A DNA stretch of 50,375 nt. It comes from SAR202 cluster bacterium bin127. GTDB taxonomy: Bacteria > Chloroflexota > Dehalococcoidia > Lucifugimonadales > Lucifugimonadaceae. The position numbers and the translations under genes are program-made. Numbering within the stretch: position 1 is the stretch's first letter; the number at the start of each line of letters is the position of its first letter. Positions 35,746 through 43,487 of the stretch are shown piece after piece. Under the pieces are notes generated by a model. The model had not been told where the DNA came from. It did no database searches and was given only the letters and a program-made list of their open reading frames with translations. Location: assembly GCA_002239045.1 (NCBI GenBank), contig MPNN01000014.1, positions 1-50,375 of the forward strand, read 5' to 3'.

Positions 35746-36441
35746 TCAGCCTTTCGTCGGTTCCAGCAGTGTAGCGGCCGTCAACGCCTGCACATCTTCA
35801 GCGCCCCAGCCCGGTGCACACTCGTTCAACATCAACCCGTCTTCAGTGACCGAAATGACCGCGATGTCAGTAACGATGTCTGTCACGCATTGCTGGGCCG
35901 TCAACGGAAAGCTACATTCTTGCAGAATTTTCGGCTCATTGCGTCTCGTGGTGTGCTCCATGGCCACGATTACCCGTTTGGTGTTCGCCGCCAAGTCCAT
36001 CCCGCCGCCGATACTCCCGATCCCGCGCGACGGCAACATCCAGTTAGCCAGATCGCCCCACTCCGACACCTGCAACGCGCCTAGTACCGTGGCATCGATA
36101 TGGCCGCCGCGGATCATGGCGAACGACTCGGCGGAGTCGAAAAACGCCATCCCCGGCGTCATCTTCGTGAACTGCCCGCTCGCATCAATGAGGTCGGGAT
36201 CTCCATCCTCCGGCGCCAACAGTTCACCGTAGCCCAACACCCCGTTCTCCGCTTGGTACCGAATCTGCACTCCCTCTGGAACAAAATCTGCGCAAAGCGA
36301 AGGGATGCCGATACCGAGGTTTACCACCGCGCCATGCGGCAACATCCGAGCCGCGTGACGCGCGATGTCGGAGCGAGCCAGGCGCGGGGCGGGATCGGTG
36401 AAATCAATCGGCTCGTGGTTGTGTGGAAGGGACGCGGTCAT
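35746..36441 (-). CDS. CoA-transferase subunit B
   Basis: 231 residues of the beta subunit type: AARMLPHGAVVNLGIGIPSLCADFVPEGV, the active-site Glu in YQAENGVLGYG (E65), and GGHIDATVLGALQVSEWGDLANWMLP. It transfers CoA between carboxylic acids, as in 3-oxoacid or 3-oxoadipate CoA-transferases. These enzymes normally pair with an A subunit encoded next door, but none is adjacent: upstream is a 435-base non-coding stretch. A partner may be elsewhere. It is co-transcribed with the enolase-superfamily gene. Confidence 0.9.
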   Translation of the reverse strand: MTASLPHNHEPIDFTDPAPRLARSDIARHAARMLPHGAVVNLGIGIPSLCADFVPEGVQIRYQAENGVLGYGELLAPEDGDPDLIDASGQFTKMTPGMAFFDSAESFAMIRGGHIDATVLGALQVSEWGDLANWMLPSRGIGSIGGGMDLAANTKRVIVAMEHTTRRNEPKILQECSFPLTAQQCVTDIVTDIAVISVTEDGLMLNECAPGWGAEDVQALTAATLLEPTKG

Positions 36442-36877
36442 CGCAGTTGGTCAGGTGAGATTTGATTATCGCGCTTCCGTCGATCATGTGTCACCAACGA
36501 AGAACGACGAAGCTATTTTCTGCAATCGGATTTTGATTTGCGCTCGATGTGTTACCGCGAGGTCCCTGAACCGATATTAGTGGCTACGAATTGTTGTCCC
36601 AATTTATGAAGCGCCGGTATTTTTTCCCATAACGGCTTCGCCATTCACCGATCTATGATCAGATCGGCGAAGGTGTCAAGCGGGATCTTTCACCTGGATG
36701 GACATTCCACCCGTCACAGCGACAGCAGTCGCCCCGACTTCCTGAAACGCACTTGCAGAGGCAATCGAACACAGCAGTAAGTACCGCATAACATAGGCCG
36801 CCGCCCCGCCGAACCTCGTTCCACAAACCGACTAGCAGTTGGAATCCTTAGCGAGGAAGAAGCGGGGCGGTGGCTTT
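36442..36877. other. Non-coding stretch with structured RNA-like hairpins
   Basis: No convincing gene. An imperfect hairpin at 36636-36672 has CTTCG / CGAAG outer arms and CCGATCT / AGATCGG inner arms around ATGATC. A longer hairpin is at 36797-36874 (see next entry). A small RNA read on the plus strand and ending at the second hairpin is possible but not demonstrated. Confidence 0.4.
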
Positions 36878-36878
36878 T
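36797..36878 (+). terminator. Long GC-rich hairpin with trailing T-run
   Basis: GCCGCCGCCCCG (36797-36808) pairs with CGGGGCGGTGGC (36863-36874), a 12-base-pair stem with one G-U pair. CCTCG (36814-36818) pairs with CGAGG (36852-36856) inside it. TTTT follows at 36875-36878. It points plus-ward although no plus-strand gene precedes it. Confidence 0.55.
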
Positions 36879-37378
36879 CACTTTTCACGACTCGGGGCAA
36901 CGCCCTCGACGAGAATTTCATCGATCACGATTGCGCAATACTCATTGGTTGACATTACGACCTCTACGGGGCCTTCGTTGACGGACACGAATGCATTGAT
37001 ATCTATATCAGGGTTCGCGCATTCGCCGCTGGGAAGCCGCCTCCCGTAAAAGACTTCCATTCCTTTTGCCCAACGGTCGACCACTACCAGAAACACTTTC
37101 TCATAGTTAGGTTCGGCCGTGGGTTCTGGCATTAGCCGACCATCCTTCGGCACCACATCCCACCCTTCTAAGTACCTCCATATATCGTCAAGCGCGGTGA
37201 AGTACGCTTTGCACCACTCCCTGTTGTTCTGGTCGTTGAGGCAGACGTCGAAATCGTAGCTGCCGAATGGCGGCTCATATTCGCTGATTTCTCGGGTGAT
37301 GGCGAAGGTCACGGCCGCGATCGTCGTCCATGAGAGCACAAGGATCAGAGCGCCTACGAATATCTGGGTGCGATTCAT
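36878..37378 (-). CDS. Membrane-anchored hypothetical protein
   Basis: 166 residues. An N-terminal helix (residues about 6-28, IFVGALILVLSWTTIAAVTFAI) looks like a signal anchor. The remainder is extracytoplasmic with three Cys (CLNDQNNREWCK and a later SGECANPD, plus NEYCAIVI), so disulfides are likely. No domain recognised. ATG at 37378. It lies downstream of the selenoprotein-like peroxiredoxin gene on the same strand, with 77 bases between. Confidence 0.6.
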   Translation of the reverse strand: MNRTQIFVGALILVLSWTTIAAVTFAITREISEYEPPFGSYDFDVCLNDQNNREWCKAYFTALDDIWRYLEGWDVVPKDGRLMPEPTAEPNYEKVFLVVVDRWAKGMEVFYGRRLPSGECANPDIDINAFVSVNEGPVEVVMSTNEYCAIVIDEILVEGVAPSREK

Positions 37379-37455
37379 CGGGGCTCCTACGTTTCAGGGC
37401 CGAGCTAGAGCGACATCTGCGGAGGATAAAGCGCAGATGTGTCAAGCCCGGGTAA

Positions 37456-37938
37456 TCACTCTAGGTTTGCGATTAACTCAACCGCTCCCTCGATATCCGG
37501 GAGCACTCCGCGCTGAGTCGATTCTTCGGCGTGAATTACCGTGCCGTCGGTATCGATGACAAACAGCGACCTCACCGACATGCCTCGCTCCTCGTTGAAG
37601 ACGCCGTAGCTGCGGCTGACTTCGCCGTGCGGCCAGAAGTCGGAGAGGACTAGCGGGGCTTGTGAGACTTCATGCTGCTCGAAGTTGGCGGTCACCCATG
37701 CGAGTTGGACTGGCACGGAATCGCAACTGACCTCGAGGAGCTCAGCACCAACTTCGATTGCCTGTTCACGGATCCTACCGAGGATCCCAAGTTGGTTGGT
37801 TCACCCACCAGTGAATGAAGCAGGATGAAACGTCAAGATGACGCGCCGACCTGATTCGAGGATTTCATACAGATTGACGCGCGTCGAGTTATGCGCGGTC
37901 AATTCAAAATTAGGCGCTGTCTGACCTGTTTTAATCAT
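37456..37938 (-). CDS. Peroxiredoxin with UGA-encoded selenocysteine at the peroxidatic position
   Basis: 160 residues from the ATG at 37938, interrupted only by an in-frame TGA at codon 46 (37803-37801). Reading that TGA as selenocysteine gives P39-A-S-F-T43-G-G-U46, the PxxxTxxC peroxiredoxin site with Sec in place of the peroxidatic Cys. The rest is intact and in the same frame: start IKTGQTAPNFELTAHNS, YEILESGRRVILTFHPASFTGG before the UGA, then TNQLGILGRIREQ, PLVLSDFWPHGEVSRSYGVFNEERGMSVRSLFVID with the active-site Arg. A perfect hairpin follows the UGA directly. The length matches AhpE/BCP-type enzymes. Selenocysteine peroxiredoxins are known in other bacteria. If the UGA were a true stop, the downstream 114 codons would not stay so conserved. 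Confidence 0.82.
37770..37787 (-). promoter_or_regulatory. SECIS-like hairpin
   Basis: On the coding (minus) strand, GGATCCT pairs perfectly with AGGATCC around the loop CGGT. The loop starts 21 bases after the UGA at 37803-37801. A stem just downstream of the UGA with a short apical loop containing GGU is the usual bacterial selenocysteine insertion element. Confidence 0.75.
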
Positions 37939-37977
37939 CTTCGTCGCGGCAAATCTGTTTACAGTTTTCGCGTAATA

Positions 37978-38637
37978 TCAACGCGCAATTTCGTGTGCGA
38001 ACTCATCGATCCAAAATATACGGTCGGCCCAAGATTGCAATTCGGTCGCAACTCCAGCTCGGAAGACAGCCAACTCAATTTCTTTGCCTGAGTCGCTGAC
38101 GAACTTCACCGCGTCGAGCAAGTCGCCGTCGCCAGACGACAACATCAAAGTGTCGTAAGAATCGAGGTGAGTGAGAGCGAGCGACGCGATCCCGACGTCG
38201 ACGCCTTTCTGCGAACGACGAGTCAGTGGATGCGGGTCGGAGGAGTAACCTGCGGCCGGGCATTCGAGTTGAACCGTGGTAGCGCACTCGCGGCAGTATG
38301 CGTGGCTCGCATCCGAATCCCTCAGGTTGTACAACTTGGTGATGATTTTCGGACCGCTAGGAGGAGCTGACTGCAACCAAGAATGGAAGCGTTGCATTCC
38401 ATCGTTACGATCGCTGTCGGGTTGGAGAGCGTTCAAGTAATACGTGCGCCAGAGGGGGCCAACCAGTGTTTCGAGTCTGTTTTTCAGCAAAAGATAATCG
38501 AAGTTGTAACCTTGGCCGATCGACGACTGCGTGCTGAAAAGGTAAGCACCGTCTATTAACCAAAGCCTTTTGGGTTCGTCGCCGGACCCGTAATCGGTCG
38601 CCGGATCAGCGAAACGGCTGGACGATCGATTCCGCAT
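37978..38637 (-). CDS. NYN/LabA-like PIN-fold protein
   Basis: 219 residues. LWLIDGAYLF holds the first acidic residue of the NYN fold. QKGVDVGIASLALTHLDSYDTLMLSSGDGDLLDAVKFVSDSGKEIELAVFRAGVATELQSWAD is the characteristic second half with the acidic DGDLLD site. Two Cys pairs lie between (CRECATTVQLEC), which could bind zinc. NYN proteins are metal-dependent RNases. The ATG at 38637 is preferred over the upstream GTG because GGAGG ends seven bases before it. It is 39 bases upstream of the peroxiredoxin start. Confidence 0.85.
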   Translation of the reverse strand: MRNRSSSRFADPATDYGSGDEPKRLWLIDGAYLFSTQSSIGQGYNFDYLLLKNRLETLVGPLWRTYYLNALQPDSDRNDGMQRFHSWLQSAPPSGPKIITKLYNLRDSDASHAYCRECATTVQLECPAAGYSSDPHPLTRRSQKGVDVGIASLALTHLDSYDTLMLSSGDGDLLDAVKFVSDSGKEIELAVFRAGVATELQSWADRIFWIDEFAHEIAR

Positions 38638-38801
38638 ATCTTCCTCCACAATTCTTCATTGAATGTTGAACAGACTTTAGTCGTGCCCATTGCTCAGTGG
38701 CTACATGTAATTTCTATATTCATCGCGTTCGCGAAACAAGTTTCGAACCGATAAAATTACCTCACAGTTTTGCGTAATCAAGGATCAACGAGCACATCAC
38801 A

Positions 38802-40568
38802 ATGCGTTATCAATCGCCCCACGGAATCATCGGACAATCTTTCAGACCAGCTCGCATGGGGTCGAAAGGAGCCGTAGTCGCCAACCACACTCTCGCGACC
38901 CAGGCTGGCATCCGAATACTGCATCGCGGCGGAAACGCGGTAGATGCCGCCATCGCGGTTGCTTTCGCACTCGGAGTCGCAGAACCTTCCGGTTCCAGTA
39001 TCGGCGGTGATGGTTTCGTAATGACGTTGATGGCGACCGAAAATTCGATCGAGGTCGCCAACGGCACCGGCGCTGCGCCTGCTTTGGCAGAACCGCATCG
39101 ATACCCAAATGGGATCCCAATGACCGGGGTCTTGGGCACTTCGGTTCCAGGAATCTTGGATGCTCTGCTCGCTACTCACGAACGACACGGCACGTTACCG
39201 CTGAGCGTGTGTATCGAACCCGCTGTGGAACTGTGCGAAGAAGGTGTCCCGGTTTCGCATCAACAAGCCGTGTCGACAATGCAGTTCTCATTGCTGCGAG
39301 ACGCGCCGACGTCTGGTGCAGTATTCGCTCCGAACGGCGAATGGCTGAAACCTGGCGAACTGCGTCGCAACCCTGACTTGGCCAAGACATATCGAACCAT
39401 CGCTGACCAAGGCCGCGCAGCCTTTTACGAAGGAGACATTGCACGCGAGATTGCGAGGTTCAGTGAAGAGTGCGGCGGGTTATTGCGGTATGACGACCTC
39501 AAGAACCACAAAGTCCAATGGCAAACGCCGATCTCGACGACCTACCGGGGCAGGACAGTGTATGAAGCACCGCCAAACTCTTCGGGTCACGTATTGCTGC
39601 AAGAATTGAATCTATTCGAAAACTTCGACGCGCAAGGCCTCGGATATCTCACCGCGGATGCTGTCCACACTATGACCGAGTGCAAGAAATTGGCGTTTGC
39701 AGACCGCGAAGCCTATATGGCCGACCCTGATTTCGTCGATGTGCCGGTCGAAGGCATGCTAAACAAAGATTACGCGGCCGAGCGCGCTAGGCTGATCGAC
39801 TTTGAACAAGCGCTGTCCGAAGCGGAGGCATGCGAAGGCGACGCCTGGGCATACATGGAGCGGGCCCCTGACCGCGCGAAGAAATACCGCCGCAACGGCA
39901 AAATCCATCACCCGAATGGACGAAGCGTACCGCACGACTCGTTCGCAGCGGCCGGGGCGGCCGGTTCCGACACGACACACTTCTGCGTCGTAGACCGTTG
40001 GGGCAACGCCGTCGGCGAGTTGCAAAGTATTCAAATGGGATACGGGTCGGGACTGATCGCCGGCAACACCGGGATACTGTTCAACAACCGAATGACGTAC
40101 TGGCATCTCGACCCTGACCACATCGACTATCTGCGTCCTGGCCAACGTGTCAGGCACACTATGAACCCGGTGATGGTGACCGACGCACCAGTCGAGGATG
40201 GTGGCAAGCTCGAGCTAGTTTGCGGGACGCCAGGTGCTGACACGCAGGTTCAAACCAATTTCCAAGTGGTGACTGGCGTATTCGACCATGGGCTTACGGT
40301 TGCCGAGGCGATCGAGGGGCCGCGTTGGACGCACTATCAAGGCCGTACATCCTCGACCTACCCACATGCCGAAGCCAATCATCTCGACATCGAAGATCGG
40401 GTTGAAGACGGTGTGATCGAATCGTTGCGAGCAAGGGGTCACGAGGTTAGCGCCATTGCACCTTTTGACGGCGCTGGAAGCGAAGGTGCGATACAAGTGC
40501 ACAACGAAGCCGGTACCTTGTCAGCAGCGTCGGATCCTCGGCGCGACGGCGATTCGGCAGTGTGGTAG
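38802..40568 (+). CDS. ggt: Gamma-glutamyltranspeptidase family protein
   Basis: 588 residues. It hydrolyses or transfers gamma-glutamyl groups, classically of glutathione. The catalytic Thr that begins the small subunit is T391 in SDTTHFCVVDRWGNAV. Other parts: GAVVANHTLATQAGIRILHRGGNAVDAAIAVAFALGVAEPSGSSIGGDGF, APPNSSGHVLLQELN, and MNPVMVTDAPVEDGGKLELVCGTPGADTQVQTNFQV. No signal peptide is seen at the N-terminus, so it may be cytosolic, unlike the E. coli enzyme. ATG at 38802. Confidence 0.93.
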   Translation: MRYQSPHGIIGQSFRPARMGSKGAVVANHTLATQAGIRILHRGGNAVDAAIAVAFALGVAEPSGSSIGGDGFVMTLMATENSIEVANGTGAAPALAEPHRYPNGIPMTGVLGTSVPGILDALLATHERHGTLPLSVCIEPAVELCEEGVPVSHQQAVSTMQFSLLRDAPTSGAVFAPNGEWLKPGELRRNPDLAKTYRTIADQGRAAFYEGDIAREIARFSEECGGLLRYDDLKNHKVQWQTPISTTYRGRTVYEAPPNSSGHVLLQELNLFENFDAQGLGYLTADAVHTMTECKKLAFADREAYMADPDFVDVPVEGMLNKDYAAERARLIDFEQALSEAEACEGDAWAYMERAPDRAKKYRRNGKIHHPNGRSVPHDSFAAAGAAGSDTTHFCVVDRWGNAVGELQSIQMGYGSGLIAGNTGILFNNRMTYWHLDPDHIDYLRPGQRVRHTMNPVMVTDAPVEDGGKLELVCGTPGADTQVQTNFQVVTGVFDHGLTVAEAIEGPRWTHYQGRTSSTYPHAEANHLDIEDRVEDGVIESLRARGHEVSAIAPFDGAGSEGAIQVHNEAGTLSAASDPRRDGDSAVW

Positions 40569-40585
40569 CACGTTGGGGTTACTAC

Positions 40586-40615
40586 CGTCATTCCCACGTA
40601 CGCGGGAATCCAGAG
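40586..40615. repeat. REP-like palindromic repeat
   Basis: CGTCATTCCCACGTACGCGG plus GAATCCAGAG; the arms TTCCC/GGGAA form a hairpin. Same family as 48312-48341. It lies between ggt and the convergent deoxyribosyltransferase-like gene. Confidence 0.75.
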
Positions 40616-40698
40616 GGGCAGGGCATCGGAGTGCAACGCGGAACGCGAAGTCTAAACCGCCTTCAATTCCCCCTTGGGCATTAAGGGGAAGGGGCAAC

Positions 40699-41193
40699 CT
40701 ACTCTTTGGCCCAGCGCGCTAGCGCCTTGTCGGGCGAAGTGATTTCGTCGAACGACGTGTAGTACCAGTCTTCCCATCCGTCCTGAGGTAGGCCGGTGAA
40801 GATCATGAGATTGAGCGGATACTCTTCGCACTCGGTCACCTTGCGATGGTCGTCTCGGAACAAGAAAGTTGGCTTGCCGAGCGCAATAGCAGCGCCTAAC
40901 TCCACCATCACTCCTTCGTCCGGCGGTATGCCGTTGAGGATCGCGAATGTTGCGTCGGCATCGGCGACGTCGCGGATGTCGGCCTGTCCGATTCGATATG
41001 CCCAACCGGGAGCCAAAATCGATCCCTGATTATTCCGCTCGAAGGGCTCCCACACCTCCAAACCAAGGGATTCCAAGGCTTCAACGAAAAGCGGCAGCAG
41101 CTCGCGTTTCTGTTGCTCCGAGAATCCGTAGGGATTGGCGAGGTAAATGGTTTTCTTCACTTTTTGGTCGGCGTTGTTACTGGCTTCAGACAT
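40699..41193 (-). CDS. Nucleoside 2-deoxyribosyltransferase-like protein
   Basis: 164 residues. IYLANPYGFSEQQKRELLPLF is the substrate-binding start, ADIRDVADADATFAILNGIPPDEGVMVELGAAIALGKPTFLFRDD holds the D-G-x-x-x-E catalytic pattern, and the protein has a short terminal helix. The family cleaves the N-glycosidic bond of deoxynucleosides or nucleotides. ATG at 41193. Substrate not predictable. Confidence 0.88.
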   Translation of the reverse strand: MSEASNNADQKVKKTIYLANPYGFSEQQKRELLPLFVEALESLGLEVWEPFERNNQGSILAPGWAYRIGQADIRDVADADATFAILNGIPPDEGVMVELGAAIALGKPTFLFRDDHRKVTECEEYPLNLMIFTGLPQDGWEDWYYTSFDEITSPDKALARWAKE

Positions 41194-41402
41194 CTGCGTG
41201 ATTGGTAACCGTGCCTCTAAGATTATCTTGTGTTGATCGGTTTAGATGCTGTCCAATTCTAAGTTCAATGGAGAGGTCCAGATAAACAAAGCCTGCCAGA
41301 GTTCGTTGGTGATAACATCATTTTCATCACAGCAACGTCGATTGATATTCGTAACCCGGCACTGAGTTTGTCTGTAGCGAACAAGATGGCTCGGCGCCAA
41401 CG

Positions 41403-41431
41403 TTGACTCCCCCGTGGAAGAGGCTTACTAT
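41403..41431 (+). promoter_or_regulatory. Strong sigma70-type promoter for the double-glycine peptide
   Basis: TTGACT (41403-41408), exactly 17 bases, then TACTAT (41426-41431). Transcription would start near 41438, about 47 bases before the ATG at 41485. This is the best promoter in the window. The rest of 41194-41484 has no gene that I can support. Confidence 0.75.
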
Positions 41432-41484
41432 GCTCGTAATACGTAACTTTCATTTACATGAACCGAACACTCGAGGAGGGCGAT

Positions 41485-41637
41485 ATGAGTGACCGCGAGA
41501 AGGATACGCCCGAAAAATCCGAAGATGAACCCGAAGAGTTGAGTTTGGGAGAGTTGGGTGCCGTCTTCGGCGGTTGGCATCCTGCCCCGCCTCCACCCGA
41601 TCCGCCTAGCGACTCCATCCCGCGCGGCGACGCGTAG
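41485..41637 (+). CDS. Short peptide with double-glycine leader and proline-rich core
   Basis: 50 residues. GAGGAGGG at 41473-41480 lies four bases before the ATG, a very strong ribosome site. Residues 1-18 are highly charged ([18 protein letters not shown]). Residues 19-30 are [12 protein letters not shown], a complete match to the double-glycine leader pattern LSxxELxx(I/V)xGG with every key position present. The remaining 20 residues, from W31, are rich in Pro ([13 protein letters not shown]...). This is how bacteriocins and some RiPP precursors are built; cleavage after G30 by a C39-peptidase transporter would release the core. No such transporter or modification enzyme is in the window. 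The gene is too short for most gene callers. Confidence 0.7.
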   Translation: MSDREKDTPEKSEDEPEELSLGELGAVFGGWHPAPPPPDPPSDSIPRGDA

Positions 41638-41710
41638 GTGCCGGGTCAAAGCATTTAGGTGCTGGAACCGACGAACGAGATTCTCTGGGGGCAAAATCCG
41701 CGCGGAGAAT

Positions 41711-41786
41711 TGGTGGAGCTGGGGGGATTCGAACCCCCGACCTCATCATTGCGAACGATGCGCTCTCCCAACTGAGCTACAGCCCC
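41711..41786 (-). tRNA. tRNA-Ala (CGC)
   Basis: A minus-strand cloverleaf with acceptor GGGGCTG...CAGCTCC, A and encoded CCA. The anticodon stem CATCG/TGATG encloses loop TTCGCAA, giving anticodon CGC. The T arm is GGGGG-TTCGAAT-CCCCC. Confidence 0.94.
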
Positions 41787-41891
41787 AATTACGCATTCTT
41801 AATCCTACAACCTTGGGACGGCGGGACAGGGACCCGCTCTATTCAAGAGCGTTTACCGATCGTCATTCGATAGCTCTCACTTAACCGACTC

Positions 41892-42605
41892 TTATTCGTC
41901 TGGCGAAGACTCCGGGTCCTGCGACGCTTCTTCCGCAATCGCGGTGAAGGTTGCTTCGACCTCTTGAGAAACGGCTGTGATCGTCGCCGCTGCCGCTTCG
42001 TTTACGGCGGTGGCCGTTGCTTGGGCTTGCTCGGCGGTAAGACCACTTGTCAACGTGACGTCGAAGTAAAGGGTCGCGTTTGCTGGGATGCGAGGAGGTG
42101 AACCGGCTTGGCCGTAGCCTTGATCGGACGGGACGCGGATTCGACGGCGTTCACCCAACTGCATATCAAGGAGCGATTGTCGCCAACCGGGAATCACATA
42201 AGCGAGGAAAAAGCGGGCATCGCGTCCAGAACCGTAAGTTGTACCGAATACGCAACCGTCTTCTAGCCAACCGGTGTACTTTACTTCGATTTGCCAATCT
42301 GCTTGCGGTTTGTCACCGTCGCCCGGTTCAATCACCACGTAGTCGACACCGTTGGCGCCGGGAAGGTAATCGGATTCTGAAATTTCCTCGAATGTCGGGG
42401 AATCTGGTGGATAGACCTCGTTCAGGCAAGTTCGAGATGACTGCGTCGGTTCAACGAACGGTATCAGCAAATCTTCGTCACCGGGATTAGCTCCACCACC
42501 GCGGCAACCAATAGAAATCAAGGCGGCTGCAACGCCTGACGCGATGAGGATCGTCGTCAACACCGCGGTTCGAATCTGGAAGCGCGTATCGCTAGAGGTT
42601 CGCAT
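41892..42605 (-). CDS. FKBP-type peptidyl-prolyl isomerase lipoprotein
   Basis: 237 residues. The signal ends in the lipobox ISIGC (Cys near residue 34). The FKBP domain covers about residues 85-190: VDYVVIEPGDGDKPQADWQIEVKYTGWLEDGCVFGTTYGSGRDARFFLAYVIPGWRQSLLDMQLGERRRIRVPSDQGYG, with the usual GDG, YTGWL, VIPGW and YG positions. An Ala/Thr/Glu-rich helical tail follows. Likely a folding catalyst anchored outside the membrane. ATG at 42605. Confidence 0.93.
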   Translation of the reverse strand: MRTSSDTRFQIRTAVLTTILIASGVAAALISIGCRGGGANPGDEDLLIPFVEPTQSSRTCLNEVYPPDSPTFEEISESDYLPGANGVDYVVIEPGDGDKPQADWQIEVKYTGWLEDGCVFGTTYGSGRDARFFLAYVIPGWRQSLLDMQLGERRRIRVPSDQGYGQAGSPPRIPANATLYFDVTLTSGLTAEQAQATATAVNEAAAATITAVSQEVEATFTAIAEEASQDPESSPDE

Positions 42606-42651
42606 AGTTTAACGCTAAATTAAGCGTCGGCAGCAACCCTTCGGATCGCCG

Positions 42652-43419
42652 TCAATTCGAGTGATTGTTGACGATATCCATGAAACTCGCCGCGCCTTCG
42701 TTGATCCATTCGGGGGTGTTGGTGAAGAGGAGTTTCACGCCGAGGTCGAGAAATCTCTCAGCATTGGGCTTGCCACAGATTGCGCCGGCGGTTCGTCCCG
42801 AAGCAACGATGCGTCGGTAGGCATCATTCATCGTCTCTGTGACATCGGGGTGCCCAACGTTGCCTTTGTGTCCCATCGATGCGGCGAAGTCACCGGGGGC
42901 GACGAAGAATACGTCGATATGGTCGACGGCGATGATTTCATCTAGCTTCTCGTAGGCAATAATGTCTTCGATGAGAATGATTAGCAACGAATTGTCGTCG
43001 GCAACATCCATGAAGTTTGGAACACCCAGCCCTTGTCGGCTGGTGTAGCTGCCACGCTTGCCGATCGGAGGGAATTTCCCGCCATCAACCACGTTCTGCG
43101 CCTCTGCTGCGTCGTTCACATGAGGCACCACGATGCCTTGTGCGCCGCGGTCCAGCGTTCGGTAGATCAACCCTTGGTTGTTGTCATTGACGCGGCAGAC
43201 TGACGTCAGTCCCCAGAGGTCACAGGCGCGGGTCAAATTCCCAAGCTCGGATGCGTCTACCCAACCATGCTCGCCTTCGAGCCATATGCCATCCATGCCG
43301 TGGGCCGTTGCGATCGGGCCGAATGCGTCGATGTCGTCGGGGTGGGTCATGCCGCCGACGATTGTGGCGACTTCTCCAGCGGCGATCTTGTCTTTGATGC
43401 GATTGGGTCGGATATCCAT
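42652..43419 (-). CDS. HpcH/HpaI aldolase family protein, copy 1
   Basis: 255 residues of the class II pyruvate aldolase / citrate lyase family. Motifs: MDGIWLEGEHGWVDASELGNLTRACDLWGLTSVCRVND, RGAQGIVVPHVNDAAEAQNVVDGGKFPPIGKRG, ILIEDIIAYEKLDEIIAVDHIDVFFVAPGDFAASMGHKG with the metal-binding Glu and Asp. These enzymes split 2-keto-3-deoxy acids to pyruvate and an aldehyde, which fits a dehydratase such as the one at 34592. Closely similar to the two genes upstream on the same strand. ATG at 43419. Confidence 0.9.
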   Translation of the reverse strand: MDIRPNRIKDKIAAGEVATIVGGMTHPDDIDAFGPIATAHGMDGIWLEGEHGWVDASELGNLTRACDLWGLTSVCRVNDNNQGLIYRTLDRGAQGIVVPHVNDAAEAQNVVDGGKFPPIGKRGSYTSRQGLGVPNFMDVADDNSLLIILIEDIIAYEKLDEIIAVDHIDVFFVAPGDFAASMGHKGNVGHPDVTETMNDAYRRIVASGRTAGAICGKPNAERFLDLGVKLLFTNTPEWINEGAASFMDIVNNHSN

Positions 43420-43487
43420 TAAGGGTGGTGCCTTTCTTGAATGCGCTTTAAACTTTGGTGCTCATTATGGCACCGCTCAGGGCGATG

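Noticed and set aside
37456..37938. Peroxiredoxin as a pseudogene with a nonsense mutation
   Set aside because: The single TGA sits exactly at the active-site Cys, the frame is intact on both sides, and a SECIS-like hairpin follows. Decay would not be expected to choose this codon or leave the rest perfect.
41265..41453. Minus-strand frame of 62 codons
   Set aside because: No ribosome site or motif; it covers the plus-strand promoter of the double-glycine peptide.
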